Of a DNA stretch of 64,000 bases, positions 24,309 through 33,050 are shown one piece after another; position 1 is the first letter of the stretch, and each line of letters opens with the position of its first letter. The position numbers were made by a program, and so were the translations under genes. Origin of the DNA: Bacillota bacterium (GTDB lineage Bacteria > Bacillota > Clostridia > Acetivibrionales > DSM-1351); the NCBI GenBank assembly GCA_023400235.1, contig JAEXFI010000024.1:62001-126000 (forward strand). The letters are read 5' to 3'. Below the pieces are notes generated by a model. That model was not told the origin of the DNA. It did not search any database and saw only the letters and a list, made by a program, of their open reading frames with translations.

Positions 24309-24752
24309 ATGAAAAAAAAATTATTATGGATTATCATTCCCTTAATCTTGATAGTATCTATTTCTGTGCTATTATTTATTCAGATTAAGTACCCAAAAAA
24401 GACCTTTAGTGAACTTCTTGGAACGAATGAGTCAAATATAACAAAGGTATTAATGGTAAATAGTTTTACCGGTAATAGAATTGAAACTACTAACAAAGAA
24501 AAAATTAAAGAGCTCGTCAATTTATTGAATAATAGAACCTATAGAAAAGATTTCAAGCAGACAAATAGAACTGGTTATTTATATGCTTACGATTTTTATT
24601 CTGAGGATAAAATGCTTTTCAGAATAGTTGGTGGCGGAGATTATGTATATATTTTTAATAAAGAAAGAACTATAGATGCATTTTATGACGTGAGCAAAGA
24701 AATATCAATTTCGTCGATTGAACATTGGTTTAATTCAATTTCAAAAAAATGA
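24309..24752 (+). CDS. Membrane-anchored hypothetical protein, AT-rich
   Basis: 147 residues. A Lys-rich start and one hydrophobic helix (about 5-25) precede a small extracytoplasmic domain with a possible beta-rich core (LMVNSFTGNRIETT, FRIVGGGDYVYIFNK). The domain is reminiscent of small lipoprotein-like domains often seen next to immunity or stress genes, but I cannot name it. The ATG follows GGAG. Base composition is clearly more AT-rich than the neighbours, and a broken duplicate lies upstream, both signs of recent insertion between gpr and rpsT. Confidence 0.7.
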   Translation: MKKKLLWIIIPLILIVSISVLLFIQIKYPKKTFSELLGTNESNITKVLMVNSFTGNRIETTNKEKIKELVNLLNNRTYRKDFKQTNRTGYLYAYDFYSEDKMLFRIVGGGDYVYIFNKERTIDAFYDVSKEISISSIEHWFNSISKK

Positions 24753-24898
24753 ACATCTACCAGTGCGATATTAGGCTCTCTGAACTTATTCATATTATCC
24801 AGAAAGAATTGGGCATACCATTTGCTCGACAGTTTTCCTCAGTAAGGTTCCTCAGTAAAACTTTTCCTCAGGCAAAATAGAAAAATAAGGGTTAATGC

Positions 24899-24927
24899 TT
24901 GCATTTTCAAAAAGTTCATGGTAAAAT
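24899..24927 (+). promoter_or_regulatory. SigA-type promoter for rpsT
   Basis: TTGCAT (24899-24904), 17-bp spacer, TAAAAT (24922-24927), about 100 bp before the rpsT start. Confidence 0.65.
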
Positions 24928-25029
24928 ATCATCTGTTATGGGCAAGAAGCGGTTATTTTACCGATTAAATATTTTTTGTTTTTTTTGCTCACGCATTACG
25001 CGAATATAGGCTCGCAGGAGGTGAAGAAT

Positions 25030-25287
25030 TTGCCAAATATCAAATCTGCAATAAAGAGAGTAAAAGTTACTGAGACCAAGACTTTAAAGAACACTATCAG
25101 AAAGTCTGCTCTTAAGACTACTGTTAAAAAATGTAAAGAAGCTATAGCCAACGGTGAGGGTGCTACTGAAGCATACAAAGCGACAACCAAGGCTCTGGAT
25201 AAAGCTGCAGCTAGAAACCTGCTTCACAAAAACACCGCTGCGAGAAGAAAGTCAAGATTAGCTAAGGCTATAAACGCAGCAAAATAA
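25030..25287 (+). CDS. rpsT: 30S ribosomal protein S20
   Basis: 85 residues, very basic and Ala-rich, with the family N-terminus MPNIKSAIKRVK and the C-terminal AARRKSRLAKAI. It binds 16S rRNA early in 30S assembly. I start it at TTG (25030), six bases after GGAGGTG; this is the only start that gives the conserved N-terminus. Non-ATG starts are also known for rpsT in E. coli. A strong terminator follows. Confidence 0.96.
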   Translation: MPNIKSAIKRVKVTETKTLKNTIRKSALKTTVKKCKEAIANGEGATEAYKATTKALDKAAARNLLHKNTAARRKSRLAKAINAAK

Positions 25288-25304
25288 TTTATTCATTAAA
25301 ACAA

Positions 25305-25333
25305 AAACTCAGGTAAAGCACCTGAGTTTTTTT
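25305..25333 (+). terminator. Rho-independent terminator of rpsT
   Basis: ACTCAGGT and ACCTGAGT around a 5-nt loop, followed by seven T residues. Confidence 0.92.
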
Positions 25334-25375
25334 GTATTTGAGTTTATGAACCGGCTCTTTAACCTGCCACTGCTG

Positions 25376-26518
25376 CTAGACAAATTCTACAAAAACCCGA
25401 TTTGCCAGATCCAGTCCCAGACTTGTAAGCCGTATTCCATAGCCGTCTGCTTCTATAAGCTGCAGTTTTTTGAGTTTTTCAAACTTGGAAGAATAGGTTT
25501 CAAACAGATCCTGATTAAACCTGTCCTCAAAGGTATCCTTGTTAACTCCCTCTATCAGTCTTAGTCCAAGGAACATGTATTCGGACATCTTCTCACAGAA
25601 ATCCCTTACAAACCTTTCTTCAACAGGCTTTTCACCTTTTGACAGATAATCTATGTATCCTTCGATGGAGGCCTGGTTCTCAAACCTTATGTCCTGTAGG
25701 AAGGAATGCGCCCCGGCACCCAGTCCCAGATACTCCAGACAATTCCAGTAAATAAGATTATGCCGGCACTCGCAGCCTTCCCTGGCGAAATTGGAGAGTT
25801 CATAATGCTTAAAGCCCTGTTTTTTCAGGTAATCAATTGCATAATGGTACATTTCCCTGTCTGTTTCATCCTCCATCTCAATGAGCTTTCCAGCTTCTTG
25901 CATATCACCGAATTTTGTACCCTCTTCAATCTTCAGGTCATAAGCGGAAATATGTGTTACATCAAGGTCAGCCAAAATGTTCAAGGTCTCCTTCCAATCC
26001 TCCATTGTCTGTCCTGGTATTCCAAATATTACATCGGCATTGATATTATTAAAACCCGCGTCCTTCGCCATTTTTATGCTGGAGACAAAATCTTCCGAGG
26101 AATGCTGCCTTCCAAGATATTTCAAAAGCCTTTCCTGGTAAGCCTGCAAGCCTATGCTCAACCGGTTTATTCCATATTGCCTGTATGCCCTTAGCTTTTC
26201 TTCAGTAATAGTACCTGGGTTGCTTTCGATGGTTATCTCGCACTGTTCAGAGATATTGTACCTTTCTCTTGCCGCATTCAGAATTTCTCCCATGAAACGG
26301 TGCTCCACGCAGGATGGAGTTCCTCCGCCGATAAAAATGGTACCGATATTGTTGTATGCCATTTCCTTCCGGTACAGGTCAATTTCTCTTTTCATGCAGG
26401 CAAAGTACTCTTCTGCCAAACCAAGCTTCCCTGCATAGGAGTTAAAATCACAATAGTTACATTTTGAGCCGCAAAAAGGAACATGAATATAAAGACCGGT
26501 TTTATTCATAAGTGACAT
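25376..26518 (-). CDS. hemW: Radical SAM heme chaperone HemW-like
   Basis: 380 residues. The radical SAM cluster motif CGSKCNYCDF (Cys16, 20, 23), FIGGGTPSC near 55, ESNPGTITEEKL near 100, SIGLQAYQERLLKYLGR near 120 and the C-terminal HemN-like domain identify the HemN/HemW family. The fourth Cys that marks true coproporphyrinogen dehydrogenase is absent (the motif ends in CDF), so heme chaperone is the better call. The ATG at 26518 lies eight bases after AGGAG; the longer open frame is spurious. lepA and hrcA, common neighbours, are not here. Confidence 0.93.
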   Translation of the reverse strand: MSLMNKTGLYIHVPFCGSKCNYCDFNSYAGKLGLAEEYFACMKREIDLYRKEMAYNNIGTIFIGGGTPSCVEHRFMGEILNAARERYNISEQCEITIESNPGTITEEKLRAYRQYGINRLSIGLQAYQERLLKYLGRQHSSEDFVSSIKMAKDAGFNNINADVIFGIPGQTMEDWKETLNILADLDVTHISAYDLKIEEGTKFGDMQEAGKLIEMEDETDREMYHYAIDYLKKQGFKHYELSNFAREGCECRHNLIYWNCLEYLGLGAGAHSFLQDIRFENQASIEGYIDYLSKGEKPVEERFVRDFCEKMSEYMFLGLRLIEGVNKDTFEDRFNQDLFETYSSKFEKLKKLQLIEADGYGIRLTSLGLDLANRVFVEFV

Positions 26519-26763
26519 CCCTTCATCTCCTTTTGGTAATAATTTGATATACCTCTTATTTATACTACCATAACATGATATGGTATTCCAACTTTCGCTA
26601 TACCAATTTTTTACATATCTAAAATGAACCTGTTGGTGGAGTTTCAGACCTTTCAATCAATACCTTTTCAACCCGGTGCCGCGGCTATAACTGGCTTGTC
26701 CTGTCCAGCAGCATAGTTCTTTATGTCTAAAGGACATTCTTTCTTCTAGAGGGTTCCCCGACA

Positions 26764-27153
26764 TCATACGCACAAGTACCAGAATACTCCGAATTTATCA
26801 ATTATATTTGCACAGCAGGTGTTCCATGGAAGCGGCCCCAGCGGCAGCAATATGTTTCCTCCTTCGGTCAATATATTGTATGCCCTTTTGACCGCCTCCT
26901 CACTTCCAAGGCTGACACCAAAGTTCATTGTAGGGTAATCGGCAGCAGAATGCCCCTTCATAAGCTCACTTCCCACCTGGCTGTCTGCTTCGCTGACCGC
27001 CAGCAGCAGCTCTTTGTCCAGATACAGTTCTGCATGCATGAAGGTTCCGTCCGGATTCCTCACATTATGCCCCAGTTCAGTTCCAAAAGCTCTCTGATAA
27101 AACTGGACGGCTTCCTCACTACCTTTAATATAAGCTTGCAGTGATATTTTCAT
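26764..27153 (-). CDS. VOC-family (glyoxalase/bleomycin resistance-like, PhnB type) protein
   Basis: 129 residues made of two beta-alpha-beta-beta-beta units: QAYIKGSEEAVQFYQRAFG at the start and FGVSLGSEEAVKRAYNIL in the second half, with LPLGPLPWNTCCANIIDKFGVFW near the end. This is the PhnB/YjdN-like branch of the VOC superfamily; the usual glutathione- or metal-binding role is not assigned. GGAGG precedes the ATG. Confidence 0.88.
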   Translation of the reverse strand: MKISLQAYIKGSEEAVQFYQRAFGTELGHNVRNPDGTFMHAELYLDKELLLAVSEADSQVGSELMKGHSAADYPTMNFGVSLGSEEAVKRAYNILTEGGNILLPLGPLPWNTCCANIIDKFGVFWYLCV

Positions 27154-27195
27154 AACACACCTCCGAAATTTTCAATATATTATATATCGGATTTA

Positions 27196-27531
27196 CTAAG
27201 CCCGGGGATAATACATTATTATTCCTACGCCTATCAAAGCAATTGCACCACCGATAAGATCGATCTTATCCGGCAGGACCTTGTCTACCTGCCAGCCCCA
27301 AAGTATTGATAGCACAATAAATATCCCTCCATAGGTTGCATATACCCTTCCAAAGGAAGCGCTGCCGGGCTGCAAAGTAGGAACGACCCCATATAAAATA
27401 AGAATAACCGCTCCGGCTATTCCATACAGGATACCTTTGCCTTCCCTTAACCACAGCCATACCAGATACCCGCCGCCTATCTCGAAAATACCGGCCACTA
27501 TAAAATAAAACAAAGACTTTGCGATTTCCAT
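27196..27531 (-). CDS. YnfA/UPF0060 family small membrane protein
   Basis: 111 residues in four membrane helices, with the family pattern AGIFEIGGGYLVWLWLREGK, TLQPGSASFGRVYATYGGIFI and GGAIALIGVGIIMY. These resemble small multidrug-resistance proteins, but the function of YnfA is still poorly defined. The ATG at 27531 follows AAAGGGG; an upstream in-frame start has no site. Confidence 0.92.
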   Translation of the reverse strand: MEIAKSLFYFIVAGIFEIGGGYLVWLWLREGKGILYGIAGAVILILYGVVPTLQPGSASFGRVYATYGGIFIVLSILWGWQVDKVLPDKIDLIGGAIALIGVGIIMYYPRA

Positions 27532-27700
27532 AAAAACCCCTTTTCCTCTCAATCCCTTCCTAAACAGCTCCCAAACCACTATAAGCAGGTGCTCCTCTTA
27601 CAGCTTGCAGGCTGAACCTAATTTATAACAACCTAACTATAAGTATAAATTGGTATGGCTTTAAGTCAAGGAAATTTGGAGGACAGCGGTTAATATCAGC

Positions 27701-28513
27701 TTACCTTTCCACAAAACGCATCAGTTCCTCGTTGAACCGGTCCTTCTCATCATAAAAAGTGGCATGGCCGCTGTATTTAAAAGGCAGCAGTTTTGAATTT
27801 TTGATACCCTGCTTTTGTATTTCTCCAAGAGTGAAGGGCACCACCTTGTCATGTATGCCATGAATTATCAAGGTAGGCACCTGGATTTTAGACAGGTCGC
27901 TAAACAGCACCTCATTTATCCAGGTATTTGCAATGGCAGCCGTGGCCCAGCCTGCCGCCTGCAGCCCTAGCTGGAAAAACCAGTTTGACAGCTCGGGGGT
28001 AATATATTGAAAGAAAAATATATCAGCAAAATCCCGAAGCATTTTTGGACGGTCATTATAGGTTCCTTTAATTATTTGCAGCACTGTTTCCTTGTCTATT
28101 CCATATGGAAAATTCGGCCGTTTGATAAGACTTGGAGCGGCAGCATCAAACAGTACCAGCTTTGATGCCCCGAAACCGTTGTGTCTGGCCATATACCTTA
28201 TGGCAATTGCCCCGCCGGTGGAATGCCCTCCCAGGGTAAAATTGCTCAGCTTTATTGTTTCAACCACAGCCCGCACATCGTCAGCCAGTCTGTTATAGTC
28301 GTAACCCTCCCAGGGTTTGTCTGAATATCCAAAACCCCTGGTATCTATTCCCACACACCTGTAGCCCATTTTAGGAAGCTGGTCAAACTGGTATTCGAAC
28401 AGTTTCGTACTTCCCGGCCAGCCGTGCAGGAATAGAATGGTCTTATTCCCTGACGGGTTAAGATCCTCCACATACACCTTTACATTTTTCTCCACATTAA
28501 CAAAATACCCCAT
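27701..28513 (-). CDS. Alpha/beta-hydrolase fold enzyme
   Basis: 270 residues. LFLHGWPGSTKLFEYQ gives the oxyanion-hole motif, FTLGGHSTGGAIAIRYM the nucleophile elbow (GHSTG, Ser catalytic), and the late SGHATFYDEKDRF the catalytic His; an acid follows in IIHGIHDKVVPF. Substrate unknown; such proteins include haloperoxidase-like and ester hydrolases. The ATG at 28513 is preceded by GGAGG. It lies 53 bp after a YibE/F-like gene region on the same strand, but shares no clear operon. Confidence 0.9.
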   Translation of the reverse strand: MGYFVNVEKNVKVYVEDLNPSGNKTILFLHGWPGSTKLFEYQFDQLPKMGYRCVGIDTRGFGYSDKPWEGYDYNRLADDVRAVVETIKLSNFTLGGHSTGGAIAIRYMARHNGFGASKLVLFDAAAPSLIKRPNFPYGIDKETVLQIIKGTYNDRPKMLRDFADIFFFQYITPELSNWFFQLGLQAAGWATAAIANTWINEVLFSDLSKIQVPTLIIHGIHDKVVPFTLGEIQKQGIKNSKLLPFKYSGHATFYDEKDRFNEELMRFVER

Positions 28514-28583
28514 GAATACCTCCATGCAAAAAATAAATCTACAATAAAGTATTCATTTGGGCAAACTATTGTGATAGCAGGCG

Positions 28584-29732
28584 TTACAATTCTTTTGCCA
28601 GCCTTCCCGTCTCCCTGCCCTCGGTAAACATTATCCCTGAAAATATTGCGGTCAGCGGTGCCACAGCTACCAAACCGAAATTTCCCACAAGGGTGTGAAA
28701 TATTTCTGCTGAGACATATTTCAGATTGAGTATGTTCACTATGGGAGTACCCTGGGCCATGAACACCATCAGGAGGCCTATAAACCCGCCTGAGTATGCC
28801 AGCAGCAGGGTGGTGGACATTGTCCCCATTACAACCCTTCCTATGTTAAAGCCGGATTTTATTGCCTCTGCTGTTGATATGCCAGGGTTCTTTTCCACCA
28901 GCTCATGAACTGCCGCGGCAATATCCACCGCAACATCCATAAGTGCTCCGGCAGAAGCAATAAAAGTGGCAGAAATGAAAATACTGGTTAGGTTCAAATG
29001 TCCGTAGCCTGAATAAAGCAGGCTTTCGGAAAAGGGCATTATCGCTCCGTGTATTTTAAAAAGCTGTCCGAACAATACCGCCAGTATACAGCTCAGTACA
29101 GTCCCCGACAGTGAGCCGGCTATGGCCGCCAGGGATTTTCTGTTGCAGCCTCCCACCAATAGAATGATAAAAACCGTCAGGAAGGCCACAATGAACATGG
29201 AAAGCAATATGGGATTCCAGCCCTTTAGGAGAGCGGGCACCAGCACCTTCCATATGACTACCACCGACAGTATGAAGGACAGTATTGCCTTGGCGCCTGT
29301 CCAGCCTGCAAATACCAGCATCAACAGAACAAAGCCGCCAAAGAGCAGAAGCTCAAGATTAATTCTGTAATGGTCAATCAGTGTAATATATCTGATTGAG
29401 TTCCCTTCATAATCTATGACTGCCAGAGCCTTGTCCCCGGACACGAATATTTTGTCCATTTCCAGCTTGCCAACCAGATTGTTGATTCCCTCCGACTCCA
29501 GGCCCTTAAAACGACCCTCCAGTATCTTTACACGGCATTTCTGTTCACCCTGCTTGATAATTCCTGTATCATAAAGGTTTGAGTTGTCTGTAGCCATTAT
29601 TCTTACAACTGCCCTGACACTGTCATTATATGCCGCCTGCCGGAAGCCCGTGGGTAAAATACAAAGTACTGCTATGAGCAATACTACAGCTAAGGCGGTT
29701 ATTCTGTCCGGCTTAAAAATTTTTTTCAGCAT
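28584..29732 (-). CDS. YibE/F family integral membrane protein
   Basis: 382 residues. One N-terminal helix (about 11-31) and an extracytoplasmic domain of about 100 residues are followed by seven or so membrane helices. The family core includes ILSFILSVVVIWKVLVPALL, LSGTVLSCILAVLFG, ASAGALMDVAVDIAAAVHEL and LLAYSGGFIGLLMVFMAQG. Function of YibE/F proteins is not established. The ATG lies five bases after GGGG. Confidence 0.85.
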   Translation of the reverse strand: MLKKIFKPDRITALAVVLLIAVLCILPTGFRQAAYNDSVRAVVRIMATDNSNLYDTGIIKQGEQKCRVKILEGRFKGLESEGINNLVGKLEMDKIFVSGDKALAVIDYEGNSIRYITLIDHYRINLELLLFGGFVLLMLVFAGWTGAKAILSFILSVVVIWKVLVPALLKGWNPILLSMFIVAFLTVFIILLVGGCNRKSLAAIAGSLSGTVLSCILAVLFGQLFKIHGAIMPFSESLLYSGYGHLNLTSIFISATFIASAGALMDVAVDIAAAVHELVEKNPGISTAEAIKSGFNIGRVVMGTMSTTLLLAYSGGFIGLLMVFMAQGTPIVNILNLKYVSAEIFHTLVGNFGLVAVAPLTAIFSGIMFTEGRETGRLAKEL

Positions 29733-29819
29733 CCCCTAATATCCCTTCCCTGTTTTTTTGACCTGGGGTTTATGTATCAGCACAAGGTAAAGTGTTTATA
29801 CAATACCCGGGTATGGCTC

Positions 29820-29862
29820 AAACCGCTGCATCAGCCGGAAATGCCGACACAGCGGTTTGCCC
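29820..29862. terminator. Hairpin downstream of the alkaline phosphatase gene
   Basis: AAACCGCTG and CAGCGGTTT pair perfectly with a 21-nt partly paired loop (GCCGG/CCGGC-like). It lacks a T run, so it may stabilise the 3' end rather than terminate. Confidence 0.5.
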
Positions 29863-29900
29863 TTTAAAAGGTCCCTTCCATTTTAAGCTGTAATAATTTA

Positions 29901-31436
29901 TCATTTGACCTTAGTTATTGCAGACAGCTTTTTATTTATATCCGTATCGTCATATGCTCCGTAGAAAAGCTGGTAGCCTGGGCCGATTGCATATACAGGC
30001 ACTGCGAGACCTGAATGCGAGTATGTAGAGAAGTTTATTCCAGCCTTGTTATCCAGTATATGATTGCAGGTTACGGTCAAGGGCTCATAGGTTCCATAAA
30101 GTAAATAGTCTGTTTCTGTACTTGTGACCTTTGCAGCGCTCATGGATTTTCTCAAGGCATCTCTGAGTCTGACCATTTCATAATCCGTAAGCACCAGTTC
30201 CGGATTCTTTCCGGCATCGGCATCGGTTGCGGAAATCAAGCCATAGGAGCTCTTTATCTGAGGAAGCAAATCTTCCAGCTTTGCAGAAGCCGGCTTTGTC
30301 TTTTCCTTGTATTCTGACACAAGCTTGTCAAATTCTACATAGGACCTGCTTTGTCTCTCCAGCTTTTCAAAGAAGGTGGAGTATTCGGTACCGGCAAAGC
30401 CAATGCTCATCCCTCCTGTTTCGTGGTCTCCGGTGACAATTATCAAGGTTTCAGAGGGGTGCTGGTAATATACCTTTAATGCCTCCTTGACGGCATCATT
30501 CAAGGCCATGGTATCATGGATAGCTGCCGCTGCATCGTTGGCATGACAGGCCCAATCTATTTTCCCCCCTTCAACCATCATAAAATAGCCCTTGGGGTTA
30601 TCCAATACCTCAATGCCCTTTCTTACAAAATCCGCAAGACTCAGCTGTCCGGTCTTACGGTCAAGCTCATATGGCATGGAATAACTGTCATTTGAAGCCG
30701 CCATAGCTGTGGGGTCAAGTGCAAGCACCTTTCCCGAACCGTTATTGAGTGCCAGAATATCGTTCTTGGTGGTTGCAACCCTGTAGCCGTTTTTTCTGGC
30801 CTGTTCAAGTATATTTACGGCATTTGCGGCGTTGGCCTTTTTTCCGTCGGGATCAAGGAAATATCCTCCGCCAAAATAGTCAAAGTTGCTCTTTACCAAT
30901 TGAGTTGCTATATTGTAGTAGTTTCCCCTGGAGGCCTCATTGGCATAAAAAACGGCAGGAGTAGCGTGGTCCAAAGTAACCGTTGTTACAATGCCCACCT
31001 TATAGCCTGCCTTCTTGAGCTTTTTGGATATTGGTTCATAGCTTGTCTTTTTTGCCGGATCCATATTGATAATTCCGCCATAGGTCTTGTACCCTGACGC
31101 CATTGCAGTTCCTGTGGATGCGGAATCAGGTATGAAGGATTCGGCATCATAGGTATCTGCGCTGCCCACTCCGGGAAATTTTGTGAAATCAAGAGTCTTT
31201 ATTCCGGGTGTTACGGCACTTTCCCTGTTTCCCATATACATCTGGGCCGCATTGATTTGAGGAGTACTCATTCCGTCGCCGATAAACAGGAAAACATATT
31301 TGGGTGCGGTTCCCGAATAGGTGTTGTTGGTAGAGTAAGGTGAAGGGGATGCGGAAACCGGGCCTCCAAATAATGCGGCAGTGATAAATGCAAACAACAT
31401 CAGTAACGACAGTGCAGCGATTAATCTTTTTTTCAT
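29901..31436 (-). CDS. Secreted alkaline phosphatase
   Basis: 511 residues with a signal peptide (Lys-rich start, helix about 6-25, SASPS near the cut). FLFIGDGMSTPQINAAQMY carries the first metal ligand Asp, DSASTGTAMASGYKTYGG the nucleophile Ser, and VTGDHETGGMSIG and HSGLAVPVYAIG the later zinc ligands. It releases phosphate from monoesters outside the cell. GGAGG precedes the ATG. A hairpin at about 29822-29861 (AAACCGCTG/CAGCGGTTT) may end the transcript. Confidence 0.95.
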   Translation of the reverse strand: MKKRLIAALSLLMLFAFITAALFGGPVSASPSPYSTNNTYSGTAPKYVFLFIGDGMSTPQINAAQMYMGNRESAVTPGIKTLDFTKFPGVGSADTYDAESFIPDSASTGTAMASGYKTYGGIINMDPAKKTSYEPISKKLKKAGYKVGIVTTVTLDHATPAVFYANEASRGNYYNIATQLVKSNFDYFGGGYFLDPDGKKANAANAVNILEQARKNGYRVATTKNDILALNNGSGKVLALDPTAMAASNDSYSMPYELDRKTGQLSLADFVRKGIEVLDNPKGYFMMVEGGKIDWACHANDAAAAIHDTMALNDAVKEALKVYYQHPSETLIIVTGDHETGGMSIGFAGTEYSTFFEKLERQSRSYVEFDKLVSEYKEKTKPASAKLEDLLPQIKSSYGLISATDADAGKNPELVLTDYEMVRLRDALRKSMSAAKVTSTETDYLLYGTYEPLTVTCNHILDNKAGINFSTYSHSGLAVPVYAIGPGYQLFYGAYDDTDINKKLSAITKVK

Positions 31437-31544
31437 TAAAACACCTCCATTTTTTTTTGGTACAGTGTCATAATAAATAAAGTTTTTTAAAAGGGTATTT
31501 ATTTTTTGTTAAATCTTTATTGATTAACCTGAAATTTACAAAAC

Positions 31545-32168
31545 TCAGATAAATTCAGACTTAATTCCTTTAGCGGCAGCTTCTATGTCTTCTTGGGCTA
31601 TAATCGCAGAGACAACGGCAATCCCATTTATTCCTGTATCCTTCAGCAGGGCTGCATTCTGGAGATTTATACCGCCAATTGCCACAATCGGCACCGTCAC
31701 AGCCTGACGCACAGCCAGCAGCCTTTCCCGTGTAATTACCCCGGCATCTGTTTTTGTATTTGTGGAATACACCGCCCCGACACCTATGTAGTCTGCGCCG
31801 TCCTTCTGAGCCTTTATTGCACTTTCCACGGAATTTGCTGAAACCCCCAATATTTTTCCCTCTCCGATAATTCTTCTCACCGTTTGGGCAGGCAGGTCCT
31901 CCTGACCCACATGTATCCCGTCTGCATCAATTGCCAGGGCTATATCCACCCTGTCATTTATTATAAGGGGGATATTGTATTTGTCGGTCACTGCCTTAAC
32001 CTTAAGGGCATTTTCATAAAACTCCAGTGAGGAAGCAGTCTTTTCTCTGAGCTGGACAAGGGTGCAGCCGCCTTTAATGGCACTTTCTACAGCTTCCTCC
32101 AGAGTCTCTGTGCTCATGAGCTCACGGTCGGTGACCAGGTACAAGGTGTAGTCTATGTTATTTTTCAT
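31545..32168 (-). CDS. thiE: Thiamine phosphate synthase
   Basis: 207 residues, TIM barrel. LYLVTDRELM, VQLREK, LIINDRVDIALAIDADGIHVGQEDLP, ILGVSANSVESA, GADYIGVGAVYSTNTK and PIVAIGGIN are the standard ThiE motifs for hydroxymethylpyrimidine diphosphate and thiazole phosphate binding. It joins them to thiamine phosphate. The start overlaps the thiM stop by 11 bp, so translation is coupled. Confidence 0.97.
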   Translation of the reverse strand: MKNNIDYTLYLVTDRELMSTETLEEAVESAIKGGCTLVQLREKTASSLEFYENALKVKAVTDKYNIPLIINDRVDIALAIDADGIHVGQEDLPAQTVRRIIGEGKILGVSANSVESAIKAQKDGADYIGVGAVYSTNTKTDAGVITRERLLAVRQAVTVPIVAIGGINLQNAALLKDTGINGIAVVSAIIAQEDIEAAAKGIKSEFI

Positions 32169-32979
32169 ATATTCTGGCCCTCTCCAATATTATATTTTCA
32201 TCCAGCCTGCTTATGGCGTCTATGATAGCCATATGAAAGCTGCCTGTACCTTTAGCCCCTGCCGCTTCATATGCAAGTTCTCCTGCCAGGCCCATTGAGG
32301 CTATACCAGCAGCTGCCGCCATGAAACCATCCTTACCCGCACCGCAGTAAGAGCCTATAAGTGCTGTTGTCATACAGCCTGTTCCGGTCACCTCAGACAG
32401 CATCTTATGTCCATTGCTCACAGCCGCAACCCGGTATCCGTCGGTTACAATATCAGTGGCACCTGTAATTGCCGTCACACAGCCCAGTTCTTTGGACACC
32501 GCAACAGCTATGGCCCTGCCATCTCCTAAGGCTATGTCCTCCTCCGAGGCATCCACTCCTTTTGTGCTTGAATTAAGACCTGCTATATGGGATATTTCAG
32601 ACATGTTTCCCCTGAGCACATTTACCTTTATTTCAGTGAGGATTGTCCTTGTGGCCTCATTTCTGAGCGTGGAAGCACCTGCCCCCACGGGGTCGAAGAT
32701 CACAGGTATGCCCAGCAGGTTGGCCTTTTTGCCTGCTGCCAGCATTGACTCAAGGGTTCTCCTGTTCAGGGTGCCTATGTTGAGCACCAGTGCGGAGGAT
32801 ATTGCGGTAATGTCGGCAGCTTCTCCTATATCGTCCGCCATTATGGGAGATGCACCTATAGCCAGGGTTATATTTGCACAGTCATTGACCGTAACATAAT
32901 TTGTTATGTTATGTACAAGGGGTTTTTTATTTCGAAGAACTGTCAGCAGTTGGGCTGTTGTCTTAATTATATCTGTCAT
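32158..32979 (-). CDS. thiM: Hydroxyethylthiazole kinase
   Basis: About 273 residues of the ribokinase-like fold. It has PLVHNITNYVTVNDCANITLA at the start, ASPIMADD, VFDPVGAGAS, RGNMSEI and the catalytic GTGCMTTALIGSYCGA. It salvages thiazole by phosphorylating hydroxyethylthiazole. The ATG at 32979 follows AGAAAGG; the frame extends further up without a site. Lies between thiC and thiE in one operon. Confidence 0.96.
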   Translation of the reverse strand: MTDIIKTTAQLLTVLRNKKPLVHNITNYVTVNDCANITLAIGASPIMADDIGEAADITAISSALVLNIGTLNRRTLESMLAAGKKANLLGIPVIFDPVGAGASTLRNEATRTILTEIKVNVLRGNMSEISHIAGLNSSTKGVDASEEDIALGDGRAIAVAVSKELGCVTAITGATDIVTDGYRVAAVSNGHKMLSEVTGTGCMTTALIGSYCGAGKDGFMAAAAGIASMGLAGELAYEAAGAKGTGSFHMAIIDAISRLDENIILERARIYEK

Positions 32980-33050
32980 ATGCTTTTTCCTTTCTGATAA
33001 AGTTTTATTTAAAGCTCTGTTCAACCTATTCTCCATACGGCTGTTCCGGC

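Noticed and set aside
24834..24875. Three copies of TTCCTCAG before rpsT
   Set aside because: Spacing and flanks vary and no operator logic is visible; noted as a simple sequence.
25376..26518. Coproporphyrinogen dehydrogenase HemN
   Set aside because: Cys pattern ends CxxCDF without the extra Cys of true HemN; heme chaperone HemW fits better.
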